63,794 bases of DNA from Xanthomonas maliensis (GTDB taxonomy: Bacteria > Pseudomonadota > Gammaproteobacteria > Xanthomonadales > Xanthomonadaceae): assembly GCF_009192945.1 (NCBI RefSeq), contig NZ_NSET01000034.1, positions 1 through 63,794 on the forward strand. The letters are read 5' to 3'. The notes under the pieces are model-generated. The model saw nothing but the letters and a program-made list of their open reading frames with translations. It did not search any database and had not been told where the DNA came from. Positions 1-8,621 of this stretch are shown piece by piece (position 1 is the stretch's first letter; every line of letters starts with the position of its first letter). The translations under genes were made by a program, and so were the position numbers.

Positions 1-1205
1 AGCTGGGAGGCATTGGCCTAGCGCACGCCTTCGTGGGCGGCCAGCTTGACCGTGGCATGGGTGCCGGCGGCCTGGCTGAAGGTCTTGCCCAGGGTCTGCA
101 GTTGGGTGAGCAGGGCCACCGGTTGTGCGGCATCGCCGGCCGGGGATGCGTCCTGGTGGGCGTAGCTGCTCAGCCACAGCCCGGACTGCCCGCGTACCGC
201 GCCCCAGGCGTCGGTGCGCAGCTCGAAGCCTTCGCCGCGGAAGCTGCCGCGGTAGTTGTCGGCCTGGTGGATCAGGTGCCCCAGGCTGAGCTGGCTGGCG
301 GCCTGGGTGGTGGCCAGCTGGGTGCGCAGCTGCTGGTCGCTGTCGTCGAACAGCAGCCGGGTATGGCCGCTGCCGCCCCATTCCTTGGATTGCACACCCC
401 ACAGCGCGCCGGGATGGCGGTGGTTGTCGTCGCCGGCACCGGCCGCATGCCAGACCGGCGCATGGCCGCCGGCCAGGTTGGCCTGGGCGCTGGGCGTGCT
501 GTCGGCGGCCTGGGCGAACAGGGTGCTGGGTGAGGCGGCGGCGGCCGTCCCTGGCGCGGCATCCATGGCTCCGGATGGACCGGCCCGGCCATCCGTGGCC
601 GGGCGCTCACCGGCGTGGCCCGCATGCGGGCCAGACACGCCGGTTCGCCCACCAGGAGTGGCCGGTACGCCGGCTTCGCCGCGGCCGTTGTACAGCGCGC
701 CCAGCACCACCGGGCGGTCGATGTCGCCTTCCAGGAAGCCGACCAGCACTTCCTGGCCGATGCGCGGCAGAAACTGGCTGCCCACGCCGGGGCCGGCATA
801 GCGCTGCACCACCCGCAGCCAGGTGCTGTCGGTGGCGCCGTTGCTGCCATCGGCGCCGTCCTGGAAGTGGAACTGCACGCGGATGCGGCCTTGCGCGTCG
901 GCATAGACCTCCTGGCTGCCGCCGCCGTCGGCACCGACCACACGCGCGCTCTGGTAGCCCGGGGCGGTGGGACGGGGGTTCAGGCGTGCGCCGGTGGCGT
1001 CGGCCAGCACCGGCCGCCACGGCCGGCTGCGCTCCACCGCCTGGAAGGCATTGGCGTAGCCCACCGCTTCGGCCTGCGTCCACACCTGCGGATCGAGGGA
1101 GAGCTCGGCCAGCGGCGGGGCCGGCAAGGCCTGTGCGAGCGTGGTGCGCAGGTCCACCGGCAGGTTGTTGACGGCGGCGTGATGGACCTCGGTCAGCAGC
1201 AGTTC
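1..1205 (-). pseudogene. 3' fragment of a second vgrG, with premature stop
   Basis: This segment is nearly identical to 9313-10412 inside the full-length vgrG. It covers the OB-fold (gp5-like) region and the start of the C-terminal part, and homology continues to the left window edge. The 5' end is missing: homology stops abruptly at 1205, corresponding to about residue 336 of the full gene. At 18-20 the glutamine codon of the full copy is TAG, cutting the frame. The linker after the OB-fold is about 35 residues longer than in the intact copy and differs in sequence. The only in-frame start is an internal GTG near 1157 with no clear ribosome site. It reads as a non-functional recombination remnant; a truncated product cannot be excluded. 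Confidence 0.85.
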
Positions 1206-1215
1206 GCAAATACGA

Positions 1216-3036
1216 CTACATGCTTCCCATCATCCCAAACGCTTGGCCGATGGTCGGTACATTGACTGGCGGCATGGGGGTGGTCAACGGATCGATGCAT
1301 TCCTGCTGCTTCCAACTGCTTGTCAGCTTGAACACGGAGCGGTAACGCAAATAGCCGTTTGTCGCCAAGACCGGGATATCGAGTTCGGTCCAGGTCTTCA
1401 TATAAAAGCCGGCGAGCGAATCGTGCGCGTAGTTGTCGAACAAATTGGCCACCACCGGCGCCACGGGTTGTCTGGCAAGCACGACATCGAGCAATTCCTT
1501 TGTGCTGGCGGTTGACAAATCCGCAGACTCCATGCGCCTGGGAGGCACCGGACGTGGCCCTTGGCGATTGCTCTGCCACGCAAGGTCCCTCGCCTTGTAA
1601 TCGGCAAACGACTGTTGATATCCATTGACCGCATCATTTTGTCGACTCAGGTCGGCGACCAATTGACCGAAGTTCTTCTGGGCCTTGGCGAGGTCCACTT
1701 GATCTTCCGAGTCGGCACGTAGATAGAAAGGTTGTTTCAACAGGCTGTCGGCGCCCTCCCACAGGCGCATGCCCTTCCACTGCACGTACTGGCGGCAATG
1801 CTGCCTGATCTGCTGCATATGGTCGCCGCCTGGCACCCCATGCCCGGCGAGCCAGCCGTTGTAGGCATCGATCAATTGCGGGTGGCAACCAAAATGCTTG
1901 GCGAGCGCGGGCTTCTGGCGAATTTCCTCCATCGTCATCAGCGGGACGCCGGCCTTGATGGCCTCGTGATGCATATCGATCAACGGGATCTGGGACAGCT
2001 TGGCGGTTCCCTCCGCCTTGCCGTTCACGAAATCCTTGCCCTGTCCGCCGGGGCTATAGCCACCTCCGACGTCCGAGTGCATACCCGGATACAGCACTTC
2101 TTTGCCGGAAGCGGCCAAGTCCGCCGGAAAATTGATGCGTTGCTCGTGGAGTGCCGCGAAGTGGACGCATTGCTTCACCTCGGGATGAATGCTCATCATC
2201 TCGCCGTGCGCCCAGGCCATCTTGCCCTCGCTGATGCGCGACATCGCCGCCATGCCGACCGATGCCACGGTGTCGAAAATCCCCAGAAAGGTCAGCTGCA
2301 TCGGCACGCCGGCCAGGTTGTAGCCGCAGCCGCTGCCCCAGGGCTGCACCACTTCGTACAACCAGTGCACGAAGGCACGTGCGGTGGCGGCACCACGCGA
2401 AAAGCCGAACACGGCGATATTCAGCGACTTGACCCTGCGCTGATGGCTCTTGACCAACTGCTCCAGCTTGCGGCCATAGGCTTCCAGGTAGGTCCGACGC
2501 CTAAATCCTTCTGCGAGCGACACCTGGCTCATCTGGCTGACGATAAACTTGGCCTCATCATTTTCGATTAGATTCGCGCCAGTCAGATAGCGATTTACAG
2601 AATTGTAGACTTGGATAATTGCCCAGTTGATCCGGTGCGCTCCATAGAGCGCCGCTGCGCCACCGAGAGTGCTCCCCTCGGTCGAGGTGTCGCCAACTTC
2701 GGGGAAAGGAGTTCCGACGCCAGGCATGTAATGGTTGAAGAAGCCGTTATCGGGCTCATCTAGCCTGGCGTCATATAGACGGGCAATATTGCTATGCCCA
2801 TCCCTGGCGCGTTGCGTTTGCGTGCTGCGCGTCTTGCCTTCGACGAAGGTTCCTTGCCACTTCCAGTTGTTGCCGGTGCCATCGAAGAACATGTTGACGT
2901 GGACCTGCCCCTGGCATTCCGACTGCTTGTCGCGCAGGCAGGCCATCGCCTGCGCGCGGCGCTGCGCCTCGGCGGGGGTCAACCTGCGCTGGCCGTCCGC
3001 CGGCATCGGTACCGCACCTGTGGGATAACTCGTCAT
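1216..3036 (-). CDS. Tle1-like T6SS lipase effector (DUF2235), 606 aa
   Basis: Predicted alpha/beta-hydrolase of the DUF2235 family, which includes the T6SS phospholipase effector Tle1. Visible motifs are FFDGTGNNW near the N-terminus, the nucleophile elbow GFSRGA (Ser near residue 213), DTVASVG, HSDVGGGY (candidate Asp near 321) and YAHDS (candidate His near 538). There is no signal peptide, as expected for T6SS cargo. The start at 3036 is chosen because an AAAGGAG-like ribosome site precedes it and the ATG overlaps the stop of the upstream lipoprotein gene (ATGA). An in-frame ATG 10 codons upstream lies inside that gene. It ends 11 bases before the vgrG fragment. Hydrolysis of target-cell phospholipid is inferred from the family. 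Confidence 0.85.
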   Translation of the reverse strand: MTSYPTGAVPMPADGQRRLTPAEAQRRAQAMACLRDKQSECQGQVHVNMFFDGTGNNWKWQGTFVEGKTRSTQTQRARDGHSNIARLYDARLDEPDNGFFNHYMPGVGTPFPEVGDTSTEGSTLGGAAALYGAHRINWAIIQVYNSVNRYLTGANLIENDEAKFIVSQMSQVSLAEGFRRRTYLEAYGRKLEQLVKSHQRRVKSLNIAVFGFSRGAATARAFVHWLYEVVQPWGSGCGYNLAGVPMQLTFLGIFDTVASVGMAAMSRISEGKMAWAHGEMMSIHPEVKQCVHFAALHEQRINFPADLAASGKEVLYPGMHSDVGGGYSPGGQGKDFVNGKAEGTAKLSQIPLIDMHHEAIKAGVPLMTMEEIRQKPALAKHFGCHPQLIDAYNGWLAGHGVPGGDHMQQIRQHCRQYVQWKGMRLWEGADSLLKQPFYLRADSEDQVDLAKAQKNFGQLVADLSRQNDAVNGYQQSFADYKARDLAWQSNRQGPRPVPPRRMESADLSTASTKELLDVVLARQPVAPVVANLFDNYAHDSLAGFYMKTWTELDIPVLATNGYLRYRSVFKLTSSWKQQECIDPLTTPMPPVNVPTIGQAFGMMGSM

Positions 3037-3539
3037 TTCTGGTCTCCTTTCCGTCCATGCCTCCACACCTCGACCGGATCTTCGCCTGGATAGAGCCCCG
3101 CTTCCGGGCCCTTGAGGGGATAATCAGCCCCGCCCAATCCCCCCAGCGTCACGAACACCTTGACCTGGCCGTTGCGCAGGAAGTGCACGGAGAACTGGCC
3201 AGTCCGCTTGGCATCGTACTTCGGCACCTCGACGACACGCTCCTGGTAGTGCTCGTCGTAGTCGTCGGTCCAACCGACCTTGACGCGCAAGCCCGGTTTC
3301 CACGGATCAGGAATGCTGATGCAGCAAGCGAATTTCCCACCGCCACGATGCGCTTGCAAAAACCCCCCTTCATTACCATCCACGGTGAAATGGCCCACAT
3401 CCTTGTCCGTGTGGTTGTAGCCCACCAGATTGGTACTTACGGTGTTGCCGCCATGACAGGCAGTCATCCAGGTCAGCAGCAGCGCGCCGAGCAGGCCGCG
3501 GGCAATGATCGTGATGCATGAAATGGAGCTTGGCGTCAT
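3033..3539 (-). CDS. DUF3304-like lipoprotein, probable immunity protein
   Basis: A 168-residue protein with a lipoprotein signal peptide: hydrophobic stretch, then LLTWMTAC with the lipid-carrying Cys near residue 28. The mature part contains NLVGYNHTD and HFTVDGNEGG, resembling DUF3304 proteins that often sit beside DUF2235 lipases. Immunity proteins of Tle lipases are commonly periplasmic lipoproteins, so protection against the lipase encoded at 1216-3036 is the likely role (inference from context). Its stop overlaps the lipase start by four bases, implying coupled translation. It also overlaps by three bases the stop of a broken paralogue just upstream. No catalytic motif is seen. Confidence 0.75.
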   Translation of the reverse strand: MTPSSISCITIIARGLLGALLLTWMTACHGGNTVSTNLVGYNHTDKDVGHFTVDGNEGGFLQAHRGGGKFACCISIPDPWKPGLRVKVGWTDDYDEHYQERVVEVPKYDAKRTGQFSVHFLRNGQVKVFVTLGGLGGADYPLKGPEAGLYPGEDPVEVWRHGRKGDQK

Positions 3540-4000
3540 TGGTCGAATGGTCCTTTGGGCGGCACCCCTGGAATCAACTCCGCCTCCTTGCCCTTGAGTG
3601 GGTAATCCGGATGCCAGAGCGCATACATGGTGACGAAGACCTTGATCTGGCCGTTACGTAGAAAGTGCACGGCCATGTCGCCGTATTTGTCGTAACGCGG
3701 TACCGGCACCCGCCTTTCCTGGTAATGCTCGTCATGGTCATCGGTCTAGCCGACCGTCACCGTCATGCCCGGCTTCCAGGGCTTCGGGATATTGATGCAG
3801 CACACGAACTTTCCACCGCCCCTATTTGCCTGCAGAAAGCCGCCCTCGTTGCCGTCCACGGTGAAATGGCCGATATCGCTGTCGGTATGGTTATAGCCCA
3901 CCAGATTGACGCCCACGGTGCTTTCACCACAGGCGCCGAGGCATGGCAGCAACCCAAGCAATAGCACGATGCCCCAGCTGGTCCAGCGTGTCGCTCTCAC
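3536..4000 (-). pseudogene. Broken DUF3304-like lipoprotein (in-frame stop)
   Basis: A paralogue of the neighbouring lipoprotein. It starts with GTG at 4000 behind a GGGAG site, has a signal peptide ending LLPCLGAC, and contains NLVGYNHTD and HFTVDGNEGG. At about 3746 the Trp of the paralogue's VGWTDD is a TAG stop. The same frame then runs on unbroken with recognisable homology (DEHYQER, VHFLRNGQ, PDYPLKG) to a stop at 3536-3538 that overlaps the start of the intact copy. One substitution therefore inactivates an otherwise complete gene. A truncated, lipidated N-terminal half could still be made. A sequencing error is possible but the call is a single clean base. Confidence 0.8.
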
Positions 4001-4251
4001 AGTGTGCTCCCGAATTGATTGAGACGATCTGTTGCGTCTACTGTCGATGATACGGCGGGTATGACCTCCCAAAGCGGCCTTCCCAATTGCCAGACATCGT
4101 CCGGCACTGTGGTGGACCATGCCGCAAATGCCTGCTGGTGCAGGGGTGCGGGCGTCTCCAGCCGTGCCGCGACATAAGGATGGCGGCGAAAGGCATTGGC
4201 GGTATAACGCGCCAATAGAAGGTACTGCACGTAATCGTCGATTTTCGATGG
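3997..4251 (-). pseudogene. Short ORF remnant coupled to the broken lipoprotein
   Basis: An open frame of about 77 to 84 codons begins just after a stop at 4252-4254, with GTG at 4230 as the only plausible start. Its stop overlaps the GTG start of the next lipoprotein (GTGA), as real genes do elsewhere in this island. Translation gives a plausible helical segment (LLLARYTANAFRRHPYVA). I do not recognise the family. Since the frame is closed upstream and other frames of 4252-4372 show only short open pieces, it is probably the C-terminal end of a decayed gene, perhaps another effector or adaptor. The 121 bases between it and the lipase at 4373 hold nothing else I can support. Confidence 0.4.
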
Positions 4252-4372
4252 TCAGGCTGGCGCAGCTTTCGTTTAGGGCGCCAGCGCTGGAGCGGGCGAC
4301 ACTGGCAGGTCGCACCTATGTCGGTGCTACGAGGCGTCCAGTCATACAAAAAACACCCACGTCACCGAATCC

Positions 4373-6625
4373 TTAGAACCTGGGCAGCCCGGTTGGAATC
4401 AGCTTCTTGATCTGGTCGCCCACGAACTCCTTGCCGGAATCGATCACGCCATCGATCGCGCTGTCGACAGTGGAATTGACGGCATCCCCGACTGCCCGCC
4501 TTGCCCGATCCGGCAATTGCTTGATCTGATCGAGCTTCTCGTCCACCGCATCCATGCTTTTCTGAAATGCCGATGCTTCCGCCGATGGCGCTGGCAAGAA
4601 GATCGTCCGCCAGCGCAGGAAGCCGAACATGCCATAGGACTCGCGGCCCTCCGCCTCGTCCGGCACCACGCCTCCACTGCTACGCCAGGCCTTGAGGTCT
4701 TCCAGATCCTTGCCGGCGACCAGCGGGGGCATCGGGCGGACTTCGGGCGTGGGCTGGAAACTGCCGGGGTTCTGCTGGGCCTTGCGCACCGCATCGCCAA
4801 TGACCGGTTGCACTTCGCGATTCCAAGCCTGCCAGGCCTTGTCTTGTGCATCGAGCTTGGCCATGCGTTCACGGTACTGACGTTTCCACGCTTCTTCGTT
4901 GGCCGCGCCAAAGGGCTTGAACCAGGCGCGCGAGTCGTGCGAATAGTCATCGTGGAGCCGGACGATGCGCGGATCCATCGGCGAGAGATCGTTCCAAGCC
5001 GGCTTGACCTCCTTCCACTGCTTCATCTTCTCGCCCCAGAGTGCGGCAACGAAATCGTCGCGCACGGACAAGATGGTCATTCGTCTGAGCACCCTGCCCA
5101 CAGAGGACTGCGTCGAATACGCGCTATCCTGCTCATCCTGTTGCAGCGCTGCCCATTCCTGACGCAACTCCGCATTAGCCTTGAGCAGATCCGTCACATC
5201 CTGCTGCTTGTACTTGGCGGCACGTTTGACGAACGGCTGCTGCGCCATGCCCTCGGGTGTGCTGTCGTCCAGTCGCAGCCGCCGCCAGCGCAGATACAGG
5301 GCATAGTGGGCCTGGATCAGGGCGATGCTGTTGCCGGCCTTGATGCCGGCGGTGGCGGCCACATAGCCGTTGAAGGCGTCGATCAGGCCCTTGTCGACCT
5401 TGAACGCATCCTTGCTTCGTTGCGCCAGACGCGATGCCGACAGATTCAATGGCACCCCCGCCGCCAGGGCCTCGCGGTACATATGGCAGAGCGCGATCTG
5501 CGACAGCTTGGCGCTGTCGTCGATGCTGTCGCCGATGAAGGCCTTGCCCTGTTCGCCCGGCTCGTAGCCGCCGCCCACATCCGAATGCACGCCGGGGTAG
5601 ACCACTTCCTCGCCGCTGACGCCGGCGGCGGTGTCCAGCGGGAACGAGCCGCGCACCTCGTGGGCCGCCACCAGGTGCACGCAGCGCCGCACGTACGGTG
5701 CGATCCTGAGGTCGTGCTCGTCGGCATAGCCGCCATGGCCCTTCCACAACCGCGAGCTGTTGGCCAGGCCCACCGAGGCCACCGTGTCGAAGATCCCCAG
5801 CAGGTCCACCTGCACAGGGATACCGCACAGGCGCAGGTCGCCGTTGCCGCCATCGCAGGCGTCCTTGAGCCAACTGGTGAACACGCGAGCTTCGGCGGCG
5901 CCGCGCGAAAAGCCGAACACCGAGACCCGGATGCTGCGGACCCGCGGCTTGGGCTGTGCGCGTTGCCACTGTTCCACCCGCTTGCGCAGCTCGGCGCGGC
6001 GTTCGGCCAGTACCTTGCGGCGGCCACTGTGATCGGGCGGATTCAGGGCAGTGGCGGTCAGGCTCTGGATGGAGGCAGCCATGCTGATCTGCCGCAGCAT
6101 CTCGGTCTCGTCGCCGGCGATCTTGCGCAGCTCCATCGAGGGGATATTGATGTCCCGTGCCATGCGACGCACCGTGGCAGGATCGTTCTGGCCCAGCGCT
6201 TGCCCGAGATCGATGCGCTCGAAGTAGTAATGCAGGTTATCGATGAACTTGAGCAGGGACCAGCAGATCCGCGCCTCGCCGCCCCAGCCTGCGGCCAGGC
6301 CGGCTTTTTGCTGGATGCCCAGGCCCTGGTCGCCCACTTCATCTTTGAACGGTGTACCGACGCCTGCGGCGTAACGGCCCACAAACTGGGGCTTCTCGAA
6401 ATCGGCCTCAAAAATATCGTAAAGCCGCGCAACATTGCTGTGTGCCTTCTTCGGTTGATCACGCTGGAAGTTGTTGTTGGTTCCGTCGAAGAAGAAGCCC
6501 CAGCGCAGATCGATGCAGCAGCTGTCCTGCGGACGATCCAGGCCCGAGGCCAGCAATTCGGCCTGCTGGGCGCGACTCAGCTGCAACGGATTGGCGGGGC
6601 ACGGCGGCGCAAAAGAGATTTTCAT
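4373..6625 (-). CDS. Tle1-like T6SS lipase effector (DUF2235), 750 aa
   Basis: Second DUF2235 alpha/beta-hydrolase, 144 residues longer than the one at 1216-3036. Motifs in order: FFDGTNNNF near residue 45, GFSRGA (nucleophile Ser near 237), DTVASVG, HSDVGGGY (Asp near 348) and YSHDS (candidate His near 561). The extra length is mainly a helical region before the nucleophile and a C-terminal tail rich in Asp, Lys and Ile. No signal peptide. The ATG at 6625 shares its A with the stop of the upstream lipoprotein (TGATG) and follows a GAGAAGG site. Predicted to be T6SS cargo attacking phospholipids; substrate and toxicity are inferred from the family. Confidence 0.87.
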   Translation of the reverse strand: MKISFAPPCPANPLQLSRAQQAELLASGLDRPQDSCCIDLRWGFFFDGTNNNFQRDQPKKAHSNVARLYDIFEADFEKPQFVGRYAAGVGTPFKDEVGDQGLGIQQKAGLAAGWGGEARICWSLLKFIDNLHYYFERIDLGQALGQNDPATVRRMARDINIPSMELRKIAGDETEMLRQISMAASIQSLTATALNPPDHSGRRKVLAERRAELRKRVEQWQRAQPKPRVRSIRVSVFGFSRGAAEARVFTSWLKDACDGGNGDLRLCGIPVQVDLLGIFDTVASVGLANSSRLWKGHGGYADEHDLRIAPYVRRCVHLVAAHEVRGSFPLDTAAGVSGEEVVYPGVHSDVGGGYEPGEQGKAFIGDSIDDSAKLSQIALCHMYREALAAGVPLNLSASRLAQRSKDAFKVDKGLIDAFNGYVAATAGIKAGNSIALIQAHYALYLRWRRLRLDDSTPEGMAQQPFVKRAAKYKQQDVTDLLKANAELRQEWAALQQDEQDSAYSTQSSVGRVLRRMTILSVRDDFVAALWGEKMKQWKEVKPAWNDLSPMDPRIVRLHDDYSHDSRAWFKPFGAANEEAWKRQYRERMAKLDAQDKAWQAWNREVQPVIGDAVRKAQQNPGSFQPTPEVRPMPPLVAGKDLEDLKAWRSSGGVVPDEAEGRESYGMFGFLRWRTIFLPAPSAEASAFQKSMDAVDEKLDQIKQLPDRARRAVGDAVNSTVDSAIDGVIDSGKEFVGDQIKKLIPTGLPRF

Positions 6626-7209
6626 CAGTAATGCCCTTCTCTGGGCGGCTTATCGCTTCGGTACCATTCGGGGCAGCCTGGCTGCCGTTGACAAAATTCA
6701 CCGGGATTTTGCAATCCATCTGGCGCGTCCTTGTGGCCTGGCCCGACACCGGATGCATACACCTTGACCTTTCGCCCTGGCAGAAAAGCAACCAGCAGAT
6801 AGCCCGAGTAAATCGTCCCGTACTTCGGCACTTCGACCTCTGCGGTGGTCAACGCATCCTTGTCCTGAGCGTAAAGAAAATCATCCTGCCACTGCACCTT
6901 GACCTTGATCCCTGGGTGCCATTTGGCAGGCAGGCCGATGCTGCCGGCAGTTTTTAGGCCGGCCGCGTAGGGCACGACTGCCCCGCCCCAGGTTTCGTTG
7001 ACATAGAAGATACCAATCGGCACATCCGTGTAATTGAGTCCGTACAGACTCAGGCCGATGGTTTCGGGCTGATCGGCCGTGCCGGCAGCCGACGATCCGC
7101 CCGGCTTGCAACTGGCCAAAAGCAGCAACAGGCTGCCGCCCATCACCACGTATCGCAGTGTTGTCGCAAGCAGCGCGCCGACGTGGCGCAAGCCGGATAA
7201 TTTCTTCAT
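6625..7209 (-). CDS. DUF3304-like lipoprotein, probable immunity protein (copy 1)
   Basis: A 194-residue lipoprotein. A long hydrophobic leader ends in the lipobox LLLASC, followed by a small-residue linker and the domain with YGLNYTDVPIGIF. That domain is distantly like the NYTD/NHTD region of the lipoproteins at 3033-4000. It directly precedes the lipase at 4373-6625 with a one-base TGATG overlap, so it is the best candidate immunity protein for that lipase. Its mature part differs from the upstream copy at only about 11 of roughly 160 residues, while the signal peptides are unrelated. Two Cys near the C-terminus (EFC..., GCPEW) could form a disulfide in the periplasm. Confidence 0.75.
   Translation of the reverse strand: MKKLSGLRHVGALLATTLRYVVMGGSLLLLLASCKPGGSSAAGTADQPETIGLSLYGLNYTDVPIGIFYVNETWGGAVVPYAAGLKTAGSIGLPAKWHPGIKVKVQWQDDFLYAQDKDALTTAEVEVPKYGTIYSGYLLVAFLPGRKVKVYASGVGPGHKDAPDGLQNPGEFCQRQPGCPEWYRSDKPPREGHY
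6717..7115 (-). repeat. Tandem duplication unit (copy 1 of immunity gene)
   Basis: This stretch aligns without indels to 7301-7699 at a constant offset of 584 bases. It covers the mature lipoprotein domain. Similarity ends at the signal-peptide boundary and near the C-terminal codons. Unequal crossing-over or gene conversion would explain it. Confidence 0.8.
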
Positions 7210-7802
7210 CAGTAATGTCCCTCTCTGGGCGGCTTTCCGCTGTCATACCATTCATCACAACCTGGCTGCTTCAAACAAAACTCGCCAGGGTTCTGGATCC
7301 CATCTGGCGCGTCCTTGTGGCCTGGCCCGACACCGGATGCATACACCTTGACCTTTCGCCCTGGCAGAAAAGCAACCAGCAGATAGCCCGAGTAAATCGT
7401 CCCGTACTTCGGTACTTCGACCTCTGCGGTGGTCAACGCATCTTTGTCCTGGTCGTACAGCAAGTCATCGCGCCACTGCACCTTGACCTTGATCCCAGGG
7501 TGCCATTGGGCAGGCAGGCCGATGCTACCGGCAGTTTTTAGACCGGCTGCGTAGGGCACGACTGCCCCTCCCCAGGTGCCATTGACATAGAAGATACCGA
7601 TCGGCACATCCGTGTAATTGAGTCCGTACAGACTCAGGCCGATGGTTTCGGGCTGATCGGCCGTGCCGGCAGCCGACGATCCGCCCGGCTTGCAACTGAC
7701 CAGGAGCAGCAACAGGCCACAGCCAACGAGCACGCGATGTCGCCGGCGCCTCCGCGAAGCGGCGGCGGACTGGATGCAACGCTGGGCAGCGTGGTCACGC
7801 AT
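7209..7802 (-). CDS. DUF3304-like lipoprotein, probable immunity protein (copy 2)
   Basis: A 197-residue tandem paralogue of the gene just downstream. The leader is Arg-rich (SRRRRRHR) and ends in the lipobox LLLLVSC; the mature domain is almost the same as copy 1. The start at 7802 overlaps the adaptor gene's stop by eight bases. A later GTG just before the hydrophobic stretch would give a more ordinary signal peptide and is a reasonable alternative. Its stop overlaps the copy 1 start (TGATG). Duplicated immunity genes may raise dosage or cover divergent toxins; this is inference. Confidence 0.72.
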   Translation of the reverse strand: MRDHAAQRCIQSAAASRRRRRHRVLVGCGLLLLLVSCKPGGSSAAGTADQPETIGLSLYGLNYTDVPIGIFYVNGTWGGAVVPYAAGLKTAGSIGLPAQWHPGIKVKVQWRDDLLYDQDKDALTTAEVEVPKYGTIYSGYLLVAFLPGRKVKVYASGVGPGHKDAPDGIQNPGEFCLKQPGCDEWYDSGKPPREGHY

Positions 7803-8616
7803 CGGCGGCCGACGCCTCGTCCTGCAACAGGCCGTCCAGCGCCAATGCCGCCAGTATCTCGCGATAGGTATCGGCGGAGACCTGCGGCGAGGCGGGACTT
7901 GCCTGCACGACCTGCTGAACGCAGCGGTGCACCGCGGACGGCAAGCCGCGCAGGCTGCCGAAGACGTCCTGGCGCTCGCGCAGGTAGGCCATCACGGTGT
8001 CCGGCAGGGCCGCCAGCTGCAGGGCCTGCTGCTGCGCGGACGACAAGGCCACCGGCAGGGCAGCCACGGCGCCCGGGGCGACCGACTGGAGCGGCAGCGC
8101 CTGCAGGCTGCCGTCGCGGTCGATATAGCACCAGGCCGCGATGCCGTCGGCCAGCACCGCCCGCTGTTCGGCATGCAGCACCTCCCAGAGCTGGGGCAGA
8201 CAACGGGTGTCGGCATAGCGCATCACGAAGACCTCCGCATCCACCGTGGCCTCCAGGCGCGATTGCAGATGGGTGCGCAATGCCTGCAGCGGCATCCGCG
8301 TCTGCAGCAACGACAGCATCGGGCGGCCGGCGCAGACCCGCAAGACGCCATCCAGCCAGCCGGGTAGCGCCTCAGCGGCGTGCGGCAGCGGAGCAAGCCA
8401 GGGCGAAGCTTCGTCCACGCCCTCCCCGGCGTACTTGCCTTCGTACAACAGGCAGCCCTGCAGTTCCCCCAGCACACGCTGCCATTCCGCAGGCGGCACG
8501 AAGGCCTTGTCAAGCAAGGCGAACCACTGCTCGCCAGGGGCAGCTTCTTCTGCTAGGCGGCTCTGCAGCGCCTGCCGGGCTGCCTCGCTTGCCGGATCGA
8601 TCCAGTCGCGTTGCAT
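7795..8616 (-). CDS. DUF4123-type T6SS effector adaptor
   Basis: A 273-residue soluble protein with the layout of DUF4123 (Tap/TEC) adaptors that load T6SS cargo onto VgrG. It has an N-terminal aromatic region (EQWFALLDKAF), the segment SPWLAPLPHA near residue 72, and a C-terminal helical half. No signal peptide. It lies immediately downstream of vgrG, the usual place for such adaptors, and upstream of the lipoprotein and lipase genes. ATG at 8616 is used here. A GTG at 8625 overlapping the vgrG stop (GTGA) would add three residues. It probably delivers the lipase at 4373-6625, the nearest intact cargo gene. Family assignment is by pattern and context. Confidence 0.72.
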   Translation of the reverse strand: MQRDWIDPASEAARQALQSRLAEEAAPGEQWFALLDKAFVPPAEWQRVLGELQGCLLYEGKYAGEGVDEASPWLAPLPHAAEALPGWLDGVLRVCAGRPMLSLLQTRMPLQALRTHLQSRLEATVDAEVFVMRYADTRCLPQLWEVLHAEQRAVLADGIAAWCYIDRDGSLQALPLQSVAPGAVAALPVALSSAQQQALQLAALPDTVMAYLRERQDVFGSLRGLPSAVHRCVQQVVQASPASPQVSADTYREILAALALDGLLQDEASAADA

Positions 8617-8621
8617 GCTGC

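Noticed and set aside
4038..4349. 103-codon minus-strand ORF between the lipase and the broken lipoprotein
   Set aside because: Arg/Pro/His-rich translation typical of a shadow frame; the overlapping frame at 3997-4251 has better protein-like composition and a coupled stop.
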